DNA of 64,000 nucleotides from contig NZ_JAUSTO010000005.1 in NCBI RefSeq assembly GCF_030812885.1, forward strand, positions 112,162 to 176,161, given 5' to 3'. The notes below the pieces were generated by a model. The model worked only from the letters and a program-made list of their open reading frames with translations. It did not search any database and was not told the DNA's origin. The DNA comes from Moryella indoligenes (GTDB lineage: Bacteria > Bacillota > Clostridia > Lachnospirales > Lachnospiraceae). Shown piece by piece: positions 8,664 through 17,873 of the stretch (its first letter is position 1; every line of letters begins with the position of its first letter). Position numbers and translations under genes: made by a program.

Positions 8664-10577
8664 ATGAAAGAAATCAAAGACCCCAAAAAGAACTGGCTGT
8701 ACTACTATCTCATCGTCATGCTGATTATGCTGGTGGTAAACGCAATCGTCGTACCTCATATTCAGTCCGCCTCGATCAAAGAGGTCTCCTACAATGTTTT
8801 TATGGATCTGACCGAGCAGAAAAAAATCAATCAGGTACAGATTGACAGCAACCAGATCCTCTTTACGGAGTCAGGAAGCGACAGTGTCTACAAGACCGGC
8901 CTCGTCAACGATCCGGATCTGACACAGCGTCTCTACGACGCAGGAGTTGATTTCCGCACCGATATTCAGAAGGTCAGCACGCCGCTGGAGCGCTTTCTCT
9001 GGAGCTGGGTGTTCCCCATCCTCATCTTCTACGCGCTCGGTCAGTGGATGAGCCGCAAGCTGATGAGCCGCATGGGCGGCGGAAGTAATTCCATGATGTT
9101 TGGCATGGGGAAATCCAATGCCAAGATTTATGTTCACTCCACAGAGGGCATACGCTTTGATGATGTGGCAGGTGAGGACGAGGCAAAGGAAAGCCTTCAG
9201 GAGATTATCCAGTACCTGAAAGACCCCGCGCAGTACACTGCGATTGGCGCTCAGATGCCGAAGGGCATACTGCTGGTCGGCCCTCCCGGAACCGGAAAGA
9301 CCATGCTGGCAAAGGCCGTCGCCGGTGAGAGCAATGTCCCATTCTTCTCTATCTCCGGCTCCGAGTTTGTGGAGATGTTTGTCGGCATGGGCGCCTCAAA
9401 GGTGCGGGATCTCTTCACACAGGCGAAGGAGAAGGCTCCCTGCATAGTCTTTATTGATGAGATCGATGCGATCGGTCAGAAACGAAGCTCCGGCTCCTTC
9501 GGAGGAAATGATGAGCGCGAGCAGACGCTGAACCAGCTGCTCACCGAAATGGATGGCTTTGAAGGAAATACAGGCGTCATCATTCTCGCCGCGACCAACC
9601 GGCCGGAATCTCTGGATCCCGCACTGCTGCGTCCCGGCCGCTTCGACCGCCGCATCCCTGTGGAGCTTCCGGATCTGAAGGGCCGCGAGGAGATCCTCAA
9701 GGTTCACGCAAAGAAAATCCGCCTGAGCGACAATGTGAACCTTCACACCATCGCCCGTATGGCAAGCGGCGCCTCCGGCGCCGAGCTGGCAAATATTATC
9801 AATGAAGCTGCGCTTCGTGCGGTTCGCGCCGGAAGAAAGGTTGCAAATCAATCCGACTTAGAGGAGAGCGTTGAGACTGTCATCGCCGGGTATCAGAAGA
9901 AAAATGCGGTACTGACCGACAAGGAAAAATGCACAGTCGCCTACCACGAGATCGGTCATGCGCTGGTCGCTGCGATGCAGTCCAATTCCGCACCGGTTCA
10001 GAAGATCACCATCATCCCCCGCACCTCCGGCGCACTCGGCTACACGCTTCAGGTTGAGGAACAGGACAAATACCTGCTCTCTAAGGAAGAGATACTGAAC
10101 AAGATCTGTACCCTCACAGCCGGCCGCGCAGCGGAGGAGGTCGCCTTCGGCGTCATCACCACCGGGGCCTCCAACGATATTGAGCAGGCAACCAAGCTGG
10201 CCCGCGCCATGATCACCCAGTACGGCATGGACGATGATTTCGGCATGGTGCAGCTGTCTCAGCGAAACAGCCGCTACCTGGGCGATGAGGCCAGCACCAC
10301 CTGCGCATCCAAGACGCTCGAGGACATTGACCGCCGCGTCATCGCCCTCATTAAGAAACAGCACGACCATGCAATCTCACTCCTTGAGAAAAACAGAGAC
10401 AAGCTGAATGAGCTCTCTCAGTTCCTCTACGAAAAGGAGACCATCACCGGCGAGCAGTTTATGGAAATTCTGAATCGTCCCTCCGCCTACGCAAACCTCG
10501 CAGAGGGCGAGACACTCGCAGGCGCTCCCGCCTCCGCTCCGCTGGAGGTCGAGAGTGACGGCATACAGGGGATATAA
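8664..10577 (+). CDS. ftsH: ATP-dependent zinc metalloprotease FtsH (copy 1)
   Basis: A 637-residue membrane-bound AAA+ protease that degrades membrane and short-lived cytosolic proteins. Two N-terminal membrane segments (about 12-32 and 112-132) flank a small extracytoplasmic domain. The AAA+ module has Walker A GPPGTGKT, Walker B IVFIDEIDAIG and the second region of homology TNRPESLDPALLRPGRFDRR. The zinc site HEIGH follows with the peptidase domain. The ATG of MKEIKDPKK was chosen because AAGGAGG lies nine bases upstream; longer in-frame starts lack a ribosome site. A second, diverged FtsH is encoded at 44.7-46.6 kb. This copy has a C-terminus rich in Ala/Glu. Confidence 0.93.
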   Translation: MKEIKDPKKNWLYYYLIVMLIMLVVNAIVVPHIQSASIKEVSYNVFMDLTEQKKINQVQIDSNQILFTESGSDSVYKTGLVNDPDLTQRLYDAGVDFRTDIQKVSTPLERFLWSWVFPILIFYALGQWMSRKLMSRMGGGSNSMMFGMGKSNAKIYVHSTEGIRFDDVAGEDEAKESLQEIIQYLKDPAQYTAIGAQMPKGILLVGPPGTGKTMLAKAVAGESNVPFFSISGSEFVEMFVGMGASKVRDLFTQAKEKAPCIVFIDEIDAIGQKRSSGSFGGNDEREQTLNQLLTEMDGFEGNTGVIILAATNRPESLDPALLRPGRFDRRIPVELPDLKGREEILKVHAKKIRLSDNVNLHTIARMASGASGAELANIINEAALRAVRAGRKVANQSDLEESVETVIAGYQKKNAVLTDKEKCTVAYHEIGHALVAAMQSNSAPVQKITIIPRTSGALGYTLQVEEQDKYLLSKEEILNKICTLTAGRAAEEVAFGVITTGASNDIEQATKLARAMITQYGMDDDFGMVQLSQRNSRYLGDEASTTCASKTLEDIDRRVIALIKKQHDHAISLLEKNRDKLNELSQFLYEKETITGEQFMEILNRPSAYANLAEGETLAGAPASAPLEVESDGIQGI

Positions 10578-10605
10578 GCATCATCCAGCTATACGCGCGT
10601 ACCCT

Positions 10606-11319
10606 CTATTTTTGATTGAGAACCTGTTCCAGCCCTTCCATCCTCAGGTTCAGCACCAGCTCCTCCGGAAATCGTGCAGTCTCCATGAGCTCGATGCTTC
10701 GCGCAAAGTTTCCTATATAGCTGCAGTGATGCGCATCTGTTCCGCAGAGAACCGGGCAGCCGAAGCGCTCACAGAAAGACAGCATGGTGAGCAGGTTTTC
10801 ACGGACTCCCGTTCGCACAGAAGCCGGATCCAATGAGGACTCGTTCAGTTCCAGCGCCACACCGTGACGCAACGCCTGCTTCACCAGCTCCTCATAATCC
10901 AGAGGATAGGCAGAATCATCCGGATGCCCGATAATCTTCACACAGGGATTCTTCATCGCCCCCAGATAGGCGCGCATATTCTGTCCGACATCTCCCGGCT
11001 TCAGGCACCAGCTGTGCAGGCTTGCAATGATGTAATCCACTCTGGACATCGTCTTTTCACCGATATCCAGTCTGCCCTCAAAGTCACAGATATTTGCCTC
11101 GATTCCACAGCATACCTTCATCCCCCGGTACTCTCTCGGCAGTACGCGGAAGTGCTGGAAATACAGCTCCGATGGTCCGCCCTCGATTGCCGGGCCGTGG
11201 TCAGAAAATCCATAGGCCCTGAGCCCCAATTCATACGCATACTGAATATTCTCCTGAATGGTGCTGTATGCGTGGCCACTGGCAATGGTATGCGTGTGCA
11301 GATCAAAGAGCGGCTTCAT
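10606..11319 (-). CDS. PHP-family phosphatase, YcdX-like
   Basis: A 237-residue PHP-superfamily hydrolase. Metal-ligand motifs are visible: DLHTHTIASGHAY at the N-terminus, GFSDHGP near 40, CGIEANI near 70, ASLHSWC near 100, IGHPDDS near 130, and CGTDAHH near 205. This matches the YcdX subgroup, trinuclear-zinc phosphatases with a broad or unknown natural substrate. Its start overlaps the stop of the upstream ABC ATPase gene by four bases (ATGA), so it is the last gene of the importer transcript. A phosphatase there might act on an imported phosphorylated compound, but that is inference. Confidence 0.82.
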   Translation of the reverse strand: MKPLFDLHTHTIASGHAYSTIQENIQYAYELGLRAYGFSDHGPAIEGGPSELYFQHFRVLPREYRGMKVCCGIEANICDFEGRLDIGEKTMSRVDYIIASLHSWCLKPGDVGQNMRAYLGAMKNPCVKIIGHPDDSAYPLDYEELVKQALRHGVALELNESSLDPASVRTGVRENLLTMLSFCERFGCPVLCGTDAHHCSYIGNFARSIELMETARFPEELVLNLRMEGLEQVLNQK

Positions 11320-12431
11320 AGCACCTCCAGCGTCCCGATTCCGATATTTCTCCTGCTTTCCGCGTCAAAGAGCAGAATCTTATCTCCGGTAAACGAAAGC
11401 GCCACCTCCTGATCCACGCTGTAATCCACGCTTCCGAACGCGACGACAGAGATCAGCTTCTCTCCAAGCCTGAGCTTCACCGTTGTCTCCATGCCCGTGG
11501 GCAGGGTCGTGTAGACCTTTGCTCTCAGCGCTCCCTGATCGGAAATTTCTATGTGTTCCGGACGCACCCCCAGTATCACCTGCTCGCCGCAGGGCTGCAG
11601 CTCTGTCTCCGCATGAAAGCGCAGCTGCTTCCCGCAGCATTCCATGATGCCGCAGTCTGCACTCTCCCTCCGAATCGGGAGCTGAATGAGATTGATCGAA
11701 GGATTCCCCATGAAATCCGCGACAAAAATATTTTGAGGACGATTATAGATCTCAAAGGGTGGTGCGTACTGCTGCAGCACGCCGCCCTCGATCAAACAAA
11801 CCTTTGTCGACAGCGTCATGGCCTCCAGCTGATCGTGCGTAACATAAATAAAAGTGGAATTGGTGTCGATATGCAGACGCTTCAGCTCTGTCCGCATGTC
11901 ACCGCGAAGCTTTGCATCCAGATTGGACAGCGGCTCATCCATGAAGAGCACACGGGGTTTCGGCGCCAACGTTCGGGCGATCGCTACTCTCTGCTGCTGT
12001 CCGCCCGAGAGCTCTGCCGGATAACGGGAAGCAAACTCCTCTATTTTCAGCATGACCAGAAGCTCCCTGATGCGCTCGTCTATTCTGTCTCTGCTCCACT
12101 TCAGGTTCTCCAGTCCAAAGGCGATATTCTTATAGACTGTCATATGCGGCCACAGGGCATAGTTCTGAAATAAAAAACCGATATCGCGCTTATCCGGAGG
12201 AAGGTTGATGCCTCGCTCCGCATCAAACACCGGAACACCGTCTATCGTGATGGTTCCGGAGCTCGGCGTCTCCAGGCCGGCGATCATGCGGAGCGTCGTC
12301 GTCTTTCCGCAGCCCGATGGACCCAGCAGCGTAATAAATGCTCTGTCCTCAATCTCCATATTGAGTTCCTTCACTGCGACAAATCCGTCTCCGAATTTTT
12401 TTGTAACGTTTTTTAAGATGATCTCTGACAT
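11316..12431 (-). CDS. ABC importer ATPase, FbpC/PotA-like with TOBE domain
   Basis: A 371-residue ATPase. Walker A is GPSGCGKTT (about 38-46), the Q loop FLFQNYALWPHM, the signature LSGGQQQRVAIARTL (about 138-152), Walker B RVLFMDEPLSNLDAKL, and the H loop YVTHDQLEAM. About 130 C-terminal residues form an OB-like TOBE region (VILGVRPEHIEIS). The layout belongs to the iron/polyamine/sugar (CUT1/FbpC) class. It starts one base after the permease stop and ends overlapping the YcdX-like gene, so it is in the same transcript. The partner proteins suggest Fe3+ or an organophosphonate-like anion rather than sugar, but specificity cannot be fixed from sequence. Confidence 0.9.
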   Translation of the reverse strand: MSEIILKNVTKKFGDGFVAVKELNMEIEDRAFITLLGPSGCGKTTTLRMIAGLETPSSGTITIDGVPVFDAERGINLPPDKRDIGFLFQNYALWPHMTVYKNIAFGLENLKWSRDRIDERIRELLVMLKIEEFASRYPAELSGGQQQRVAIARTLAPKPRVLFMDEPLSNLDAKLRGDMRTELKRLHIDTNSTFIYVTHDQLEAMTLSTKVCLIEGGVLQQYAPPFEIYNRPQNIFVADFMGNPSINLIQLPIRRESADCGIMECCGKQLRFHAETELQPCGEQVILGVRPEHIEISDQGALRAKVYTTLPTGMETTVKLRLGEKLISVVAFGSVDYSVDQEVALSFTGDKILLFDAESRRNIGIGTLEVL

Positions 12432-12432
12432 A

Positions 12433-14232
12433 TCAGTTGCCCCCTATTCCTTTGTCTATCGAAGCGCCGGTGATTTTATTAACTGTAAAGTTGATGATCA
12501 GCACCAATATGATGATCAGAAGATTGATCGCATTTCCATACTGACTCGCCCCTTTCTCGCTGTACGCCATCAGGATGGTGGTGAGTGTCTGTGTCTTCGC
12601 GCTGGCCAGCATTACAAAGAGCGAGAGCTCTCTCATGCAGGAGACAAATGGGAGGAGAAAACCGGAGATAATACTTGCCTTCTGAATCGGGATAATGATT
12701 TTCAGCATGCGCTTTGACCACGGCACCCCGTACACCATTGCTGCCTCTTCGATCTCAGGGGACAGCTGCAGCATGGAATTAATTCCCGCCCTGGAGGCAA
12801 AGGGAAGATACTTCACCGTGCCCACAATAATGAGAATCAGCAGGGAGTTTGCCAAAAATGAGACGTTGGTTGAAATCGCAAGATAGATGGCGCTGAACGC
12901 CATGGAAGGAATCAGATATGGAAAAAAGGACAGTCCGCTGACATAATTCGCAAGTCTGCTCCCCCTTCTGCGCACAACCGCATAGCCGATGATGATACCG
13001 CAGCCCCCGGCAAGCAGTGCACAGATTGTCGAGAGCAGCAGAGAATTCTGCGCCGCCTTCCACACAAGCTTTTCCCTCAGGATTCCGGCGGTTCCTGCCG
13101 CGAGAGTGGAGACGCTCCCCTCCGCCCCAATCCAGTAGTTGAGCGTCATATTGGAGAGAGAATAATCTCCCGCCCTGATAATAAGCGACTCCAGGGCAAA
13201 GGAAATCAGCGGTGCAATACAGACAAACACCATGAGAATTTCTAACACCGCCGCAATCACATAGCGCCCTGATTTCAGATCTACCAGAGATATCTGAGAG
13301 GACTTTCCGGTGACAGTTGTGTAGGACTGGCGTTTTCCTGTCATCAGGTTATTGATGAGCAGCACCAGAGAGCCGCTCGCCACCATGAACATTGCGATGA
13401 TATATGCCTGTCCGATCGCGCTGGTCTGCATCATCTTCATCTTTGTTGTCAGCACAAAAAAATTGACCGGAGAACCGAGATAGACTGGTACCGCATAGGA
13501 GCCCATGACACTCGCGAACACCAATAGAAAGGTGGAAAGAATCGCTGGCTTTACAATGGGCAGGGTGATGCAGCGGAAGATGCGGTTTCTCGGCGTCTTC
13601 AGCACCGTCGCCGCCTCCTCCAGATTGGCATCCATATTGCGGAGAATTCCACCAATGAAAATGTAGGCGAAGGGCGCGTAGTGCAGTCCGCTCACAATCA
13701 CAAGCGGAAACAATCCATAAACAAACCACTCCGGCGCGCACCAGCCTGTCAGGGAGTAGACAAACCCTTTTACGCCCGTTCCGACATTCGGATTCTGGAA
13801 CATATTGATCCAGAACAGTGCGAGCGTCCATGAAGGGAGAATGTACGGAAATACAAAGGCACTCGAGATGAAGGGCTTTCCCTTCATATTGCTTCTCGTG
13901 ATGAGCCACGCCACACTGCCGCCAAAGGCAAGTGCGAACACAGATGAGAGCAGCGAATATAAAAGAGAATTGTACATGGGGCGGTAGAAGTTTATCAGGC
14001 TGTACTTATTTTCTGATGTAAAAAGTAGCTTCTGCCAGCTCCTTATATTCAGCATGCCCCGCTTCAGATCCGGAAATATCGCAACATCTGTCGCATGTGC
14101 GATAAAGCTGTGCCTGATCAGCTCAATCAGCGGATACAATGTGAGCAGAGTCAGGGCGAACGCAAAGAAAACCAGAATAATATTGGCCGGTTTTGAAAAA
14201 AAGGCGCTGATGCGATGAGACTTGTTCTTCAT
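12433..14232 (-). CDS. ABC importer permease, fused two-domain, AfuB/FbpB-like
   Basis: A 599-residue inner-membrane protein with about 12 hydrophobic segments, made of two binding-protein-dependent permease domains in one chain. Each half carries the EAA coupling loop: EEAATVLKTPRNR in the first and EEAAMVYGVPWSKR in the second. Fused permeases of this form are typical of iron(III) and 2-aminoethylphosphonate importers. Its ribosome site AAGGAG lies directly at the foot of a terminator-like hairpin that separates it from the binding-protein gene, so it is probably expressed at a lower level than the binding protein. Codon use matches the host. Confidence 0.9.
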   Translation of the reverse strand: MKNKSHRISAFFSKPANIILVFFAFALTLLTLYPLIELIRHSFIAHATDVAIFPDLKRGMLNIRSWQKLLFTSENKYSLINFYRPMYNSLLYSLLSSVFALAFGGSVAWLITRSNMKGKPFISSAFVFPYILPSWTLALFWINMFQNPNVGTGVKGFVYSLTGWCAPEWFVYGLFPLVIVSGLHYAPFAYIFIGGILRNMDANLEEAATVLKTPRNRIFRCITLPIVKPAILSTFLLVFASVMGSYAVPVYLGSPVNFFVLTTKMKMMQTSAIGQAYIIAMFMVASGSLVLLINNLMTGKRQSYTTVTGKSSQISLVDLKSGRYVIAAVLEILMVFVCIAPLISFALESLIIRAGDYSLSNMTLNYWIGAEGSVSTLAAGTAGILREKLVWKAAQNSLLLSTICALLAGGCGIIIGYAVVRRRGSRLANYVSGLSFFPYLIPSMAFSAIYLAISTNVSFLANSLLILIIVGTVKYLPFASRAGINSMLQLSPEIEEAAMVYGVPWSKRMLKIIIPIQKASIISGFLLPFVSCMRELSLFVMLASAKTQTLTTILMAYSEKGASQYGNAINLLIIILVLIINFTVNKITGASIDKGIGGN

Positions 14233-14245
14233 TCTCTCTCCTTAT

Positions 14246-14289
14246 AAAAACGGACAAGCTGACAGGTCTGGTTCACCGCAGCTTGTCCG
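14246..14289 (-). terminator. Intra-operon hairpin between binding-protein and permease genes
   Basis: CGGACAAGCTG (14251-14261) and CAGCTTGTCCG (14279-14289) form an 11-bp stem. Read leftward it is followed by TTTTTATAAGGAG, so the T run of a leaky terminator merges with the ribosome site of the permease. This would let the binding protein be made in excess. Confidence 0.7.
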
Positions 14290-14301
14290 TAAAAGCTCTG
14301 A

Positions 14302-15513
14302 TTAATGATTGGCTGCTGCAAAGGTGATGAAATCAAGCACTCCCTCTGCGTAGGCCTTCTGTAAATGCTGCGGATCCTCAATCACCAGGCACTTCTTCCA
14401 GAACTCCAGCTCACGGTCTCCCTCGAGCGACATCACTTTACTGTTGCCCGAATACGTTCCGATATCCGTGGCCTTTGTCTGGAAGGCTGATTGAAAGCCC
14501 TCCTCAGACATCATGAAATAAATGAACAGCTTCGCTGTGTAGGGCCGGTCCGTGCTACGTATCATCTGCAAATATACGGGATACATGAAACCGCTGAAGG
14601 GCAACGGCTGTGTATCCTCATACGCAGATACGGTCAGATTTTCCTGCAATACACTGTCATCTCTCAGCTTAGAGTAGACAATCAGCGCCATATTTCCACC
14701 GTTTCCGTTGGAGATATTGGTGGCAATGTCACCGTCTCCGGTTCCATAGCTTACATTGGGGAGAAAGCTCTTGATGAACTGATAGCCCGCATTCGGACAA
14801 TCCTCGTCCAGCTTCAACTCTGTTCCATAGTGCTCCTGATAGGCAGCCGCCAGCTTTTCGGCCCAGTCGTCTCTCGTCAACATTGCAAAAAAGTTCTTAT
14901 TAATCGACTCCTTGCTGAGATCCTTCATGAAGATTTTGCCCTTATAGCTATCCTCCGTGAGCTCCCACACATTGGTGACCGGTGCAGCTCCGTCCGTATG
15001 GTTATAGATAAAGAGCTTATTATAGTAGTAGCAAACCAGCGGATCCTGCTCTTCCTGATGAATATCCTCCTTCAGGAATGGCGGCACATAGTTTGTGAGA
15101 TAATCATAATTGCGCAGCTGAGTTTGCATGAGGTAGGCGTCCTGTAAAAATGCGACATCTGCGGAATCCGTGACCTTTGCTTCCAGCTCGGTAGTGAGCT
15201 TGGTGTACATATCCTGTCCGCTCTCATGATAAAAATCGCCCTCTATACCATATGTCTTGGTAAAAGCATCCAGCATTTTTTCGACTCGGCTCGTCGACGC
15301 ATAGACCGTGAATCTTCCGGCTCCCTGCGCGGTTGCCTCTGCCTGAGCGGCAGCAACCAGCTCTTCCAGCGTCATCTCCTCCTCAGTGTCCTGCACAGCA
15401 GCAGTGCTCTCCTCTGTTTTCGCCATCTCTGCCGTGCCGGAGCTCCCGCATGCGGAGAGCGATATCGCCATCATTCCTGTCAGTGTCAGACTGAGCCAAA
15501 GCTTTCTCTTCAT
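14302..15513 (-). CDS. Extracellular solute-binding lipoprotein of the ABC importer
   Basis: A 403-residue lipoprotein with a signal sequence ending in the lipobox LSAC (Cys22), then a Glu/Ala-rich linker. The mature domain (FTVYASTSRVEKMLDAF, DVAFLQDAYL, then KGKIFMKDLSKES) is of the type-2 periplasmic-binding fold used by iron(III), thiamine and polyamine binding proteins. It would capture substrate outside the membrane and hand it to the fused permease. AGGGAGGAAAAA precedes the ATG. The gene is preceded by the terminator of a response-regulator gene. Ligand is unknown; tyrosines that could bind iron are present but not diagnostic. Confidence 0.85.
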   Translation of the reverse strand: MKRKLWLSLTLTGMMAISLSACGSSGTAEMAKTEESTAAVQDTEEEMTLEELVAAAQAEATAQGAGRFTVYASTSRVEKMLDAFTKTYGIEGDFYHESGQDMYTKLTTELEAKVTDSADVAFLQDAYLMQTQLRNYDYLTNYVPPFLKEDIHQEEQDPLVCYYYNKLFIYNHTDGAAPVTNVWELTEDSYKGKIFMKDLSKESINKNFFAMLTRDDWAEKLAAAYQEHYGTELKLDEDCPNAGYQFIKSFLPNVSYGTGDGDIATNISNGNGGNMALIVYSKLRDDSVLQENLTVSAYEDTQPLPFSGFMYPVYLQMIRSTDRPYTAKLFIYFMMSEEGFQSAFQTKATDIGTYSGNSKVMSLEGDRELEFWKKCLVIEDPQHLQKAYAEGVLDFITFAAANH

Positions 15514-15584
15514 TTTTTCCTCCCTGTTTTTTTACTTCAATGACTTTCATGACCTGTGAACCTGCTGTTCTGTCTAAATTATAA

Positions 15585-15629
15585 AAGAAAGAGGCCCTGT
15601 TCCGCCTCGACGGCATTGACCTCTTTCTT
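15585..15629 (-). terminator. Terminator after the response-regulator gene
   Basis: AAGAAAGAGG and CCTCTTTCTT (15585-15594 / 15620-15629) form a stem with a GC-rich inner part. Read leftward the structure ends in TTTCTTTTATAATTT, about 15 bases past the regulator stop. The TATAAT just after it could also serve as a -10 for the binding-protein gene. Confidence 0.6.
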
Positions 15630-15644
15630 AAATCCTTTGACATT

Positions 15645-16118
15645 TCAGAACAAATGTCCTTTTTCATTCTGATATTCAGTGGGTGTAACTCCCATAATGC
15701 GCTTAAAGAGCTGTGAAAAATAATTGCTGTCGACGATGCCAACCTGTGCAGCGACCTCACTGATTCTCAGATCAAAATTCGCGAGCATTCCCGCTGCAAT
15801 GTGTATCCTGTAATTCACCAGATACTGACTGAAGGTGTATCCGGTTTCTTTCTTAAAGATGCGGCAAAAGTAGGCAGCACTGATATTCAGATGCTCTGCC
15901 ATCCGTACACTGGATATCTCTTCCGCATAGTGTTCTCTCACATAGCTCACAGCCTCCCGCACCAGGCTGTTCTTCACACCGAGCTCCCGCTCTGAGAGGA
16001 GCAGCTGCTTCTCCTCCTCTCTGTTCAGAAAATGCAGCTTCAGGCGTGCCTTCTGTATGCTCATCTCAAGATCCTCTCTGTGAAACGGCTTTAAGAGATA
16101 ATCAATCACATCAAGCTT
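15645..16118 (-). pseudogene. AraC-family response regulator, N-terminus lost
   Basis: Only the C-terminal 158 or so residues remain. The first recognisable part, KLDVIDYLLKPFHREDL, is the end of a CheY-like receiver domain including the conserved Lys-Pro of its last strand. After a linker come two AraC-type helix-turn-helix motifs (IRMAEHLNISAAYFCRIFKKETG-like and ISEVAAQVGIVDSNYFSQLFKR-like). About 95 receiver residues, including the phospho-accepting Asp, are missing, because the sequence changes at about 16,115-16,125 into AT-rich mobile-element DNA. It probably regulated the adjacent importer with a sensor kinase, also missing. As it stands it lacks a start signal and is best treated as broken. 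Confidence 0.8.
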
Positions 16119-16266
16119 CATCATGTGATACAAATAAAATTGGTTCTTCTCTATTTATTACATGACTACATACAATAGCTGCTGTATTTGGCTCATCATA
16201 AAAAGGAAATTTCTGCTCTACAATTTTAGCATTTTTATTCTTTTTTAATTTTTCAAATAGCCCCAT
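16111..16266 (-). pseudogene. Truncated small gene of the mobile element, DUF2185/Imm33-like (tentative)
   Basis: Begins with a good ATG preceded by GGAGGTGTTAGCT. It reads MGLFEKLKKNKN, then IVEQKFPFYDEP, then NTAAIVCSH and INREEPILFVSHDE. It hits a stop two codons later, exactly where host regulator sequence takes over. The start pattern, with C-x-H and ILFVSHDE, reminds me of DUF2185-type (some called immunity) proteins, which normally run on for another 60 or more residues; that identification is a recollection and weak. What is clear is that the reading frame is cut off at the junction. It uses the AT-rich codons of the mobilizable element. Confidence 0.55.
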
Positions 16267-16340
16267 AGCTAACACCTCCACAAATTCAAATTCGTTTCAC
16301 TCTATATTTATAATATTGTACCATACATTTTCGACCAGTT

Positions 16341-17819
16341 TTATACTTCTAACTCGTTTCGCTTTACTTGTGATAGTCGCTTTACTTGTGATAGTCGCTT
16401 TTCTTGTTCCTGTAACTGCCCTATACATGTTTTAACTCTTTCTGCCTTTTCAACTTCTTCTCGTATTTCTAATATTTGACTATATAGGCTCTTTTTCTCT
16501 TTCTTCAATGATGTAATTTCTGTTTTCCATTGGGAAATGTTTAAGGTCTTGCTTTCTCCTAAATGCTCTTTCAGATATTTTCTTGCACTCTCAAATAAAA
16601 TAATCTCTGCCGTATGTTCGTTATAAAAATCTTCCTGTTTGCTTTTCTTTAACTCGGTATAAGCTTTGTAGATGTCTTTATGTTTCAAATATTCATCGGA
16701 TTGGTCGATAAGTTGTACTCTGTCGTTTATTTTCTTCTCGGTATCTTTTAAGGCTCTTGTAGTCTTGTAGTTCTTATCTCGTAATGCCGATATGCTTTCT
16801 TCCAGTTCCGATAGGGATGTGATGTTTTTCTCTTTTAGAAACTGATAAACTTCAATGTATTTTTCCAAGTCTGCATTATTACTATCTGCGTTTTGATTGA
16901 TAAGATTTTCAAAAACAGATAGCAGATTTTCTTTTGGTAGGAGGGTGGACTTTGTATTTTGTATTTCTATCTTTTCTTCTTTTCCAATTCCCCTTATCCA
17001 ATTTAGTAATGCCTTTATTCGTCTTGAGATTTCTCTTAAAATCATATTTTGATGTTTGATTTCTCGATTGACATTTCCTCTGTCGGTGGCTATACCTTTC
17101 TTCTCCATTTGGGTTGCTGATACTCCTAAATGAATGGTCGGTATTTGCTCTATGCCCTGTCTTTGATAAGAGCGGTGATCTACTTTTTCCTGTATGCTGT
17201 TTTCTTCAAGATATCTGTTTGTAATGTCTGCCCACGACTTTCTCCACTCCTCTGCTTTTTCTTGCTCATTCCAATCGATTGTATTGATTTTTCTTGTTTT
17301 GTAACTTCCGTTTTTGAGTTTTACTTTTTCTCCGTTTTCATCAAGGATATATTCCTTTTTTGATTTTGCTCCCCATGTTGTATCTTCGTTGAACGGTCGC
17401 ATAGTAAGTAAAATATGAGCGTGTGGATTTCCGTCATTTTTATCGTGTAAGGCAATATCGGCACACATACCGACATTTACAAAATTTTCTTTTACATACT
17501 CCCTAACAAGTTCTATCTGTTTTTCTCGGTCTAATTCTTTGGGTAGGGCAATTTCTATTTCTCTTGCAAGTTGTGAGTTTTGACTTTTTTCGATTTTCTC
17601 CACGCTATTCCATAATGTTCCCCTGTCCGAAAACTCCTGTGGTGCGTTTTGTGGTAATAGAATTTCGGCATGGGCGATTCCTCCTTTTCTTGTAAAGTCA
17701 TGGATTATACCATCATATTCGTTTTTTATCTTTTCGCCACTTCTATAGGCGGAGGCTGCAACTGCACTTTTGCCTTTGCCTCTTGAGATAATTTTGATAC
17801 TGAGATGATATATCGCCAT
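16341..17819 (-). CDS. mobA: MobA/MobL-family relaxase (MOBQ)
   Basis: A 492-residue relaxase expected to nick the oriT just upstream and pilot the strand during mobilization. The N-terminus MAIYHLSIKIISRGKGKSA followed by AVAASAYRSGEKI is the signature start of MobA/MobL proteins. The metal-binding motif is HDKNDGNPHAHILLTMR (about 135-151). The C-terminal half is lysine/glutamate-rich and probably coiled coil, ending in a tandem RLSQVK repeat. AGGAGG precedes the ATG of MAIYHL. It is transcribed away from the oriT, downstream of the DUF3847 gene, as in related elements. No primase domain is apparent. Confidence 0.92.
   Translation of the reverse strand: MAIYHLSIKIISRGKGKSAVAASAYRSGEKIKNEYDGIIHDFTRKGGIAHAEILLPQNAPQEFSDRGTLWNSVEKIEKSQNSQLAREIEIALPKELDREKQIELVREYVKENFVNVGMCADIALHDKNDGNPHAHILLTMRPFNEDTTWGAKSKKEYILDENGEKVKLKNGSYKTRKINTIDWNEQEKAEEWRKSWADITNRYLEENSIQEKVDHRSYQRQGIEQIPTIHLGVSATQMEKKGIATDRGNVNREIKHQNMILREISRRIKALLNWIRGIGKEEKIEIQNTKSTLLPKENLLSVFENLINQNADSNNADLEKYIEVYQFLKEKNITSLSELEESISALRDKNYKTTRALKDTEKKINDRVQLIDQSDEYLKHKDIYKAYTELKKSKQEDFYNEHTAEIILFESARKYLKEHLGESKTLNISQWKTEITSLKKEKKSLYSQILEIREEVEKAERVKTCIGQLQEQEKRLSQVKRLSQVKRNELEV
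16360..16395 (-). repeat. Tandem 18-bp repeat in the relaxase C-terminus
   Basis: CGCTTTACTTGTGATAGT occurs twice in a row and a third time partially (CGCTTTTCTTG). It encodes the repeated RLSQVK at the relaxase tail. Probably a replication-slippage product with no functional meaning. Confidence 0.8.
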
Positions 17820-17873
17820 AAGAGAAAACCTCCTTTCGTTTTTCTGATACTTTGATGTGGCGATGGATAAGAC

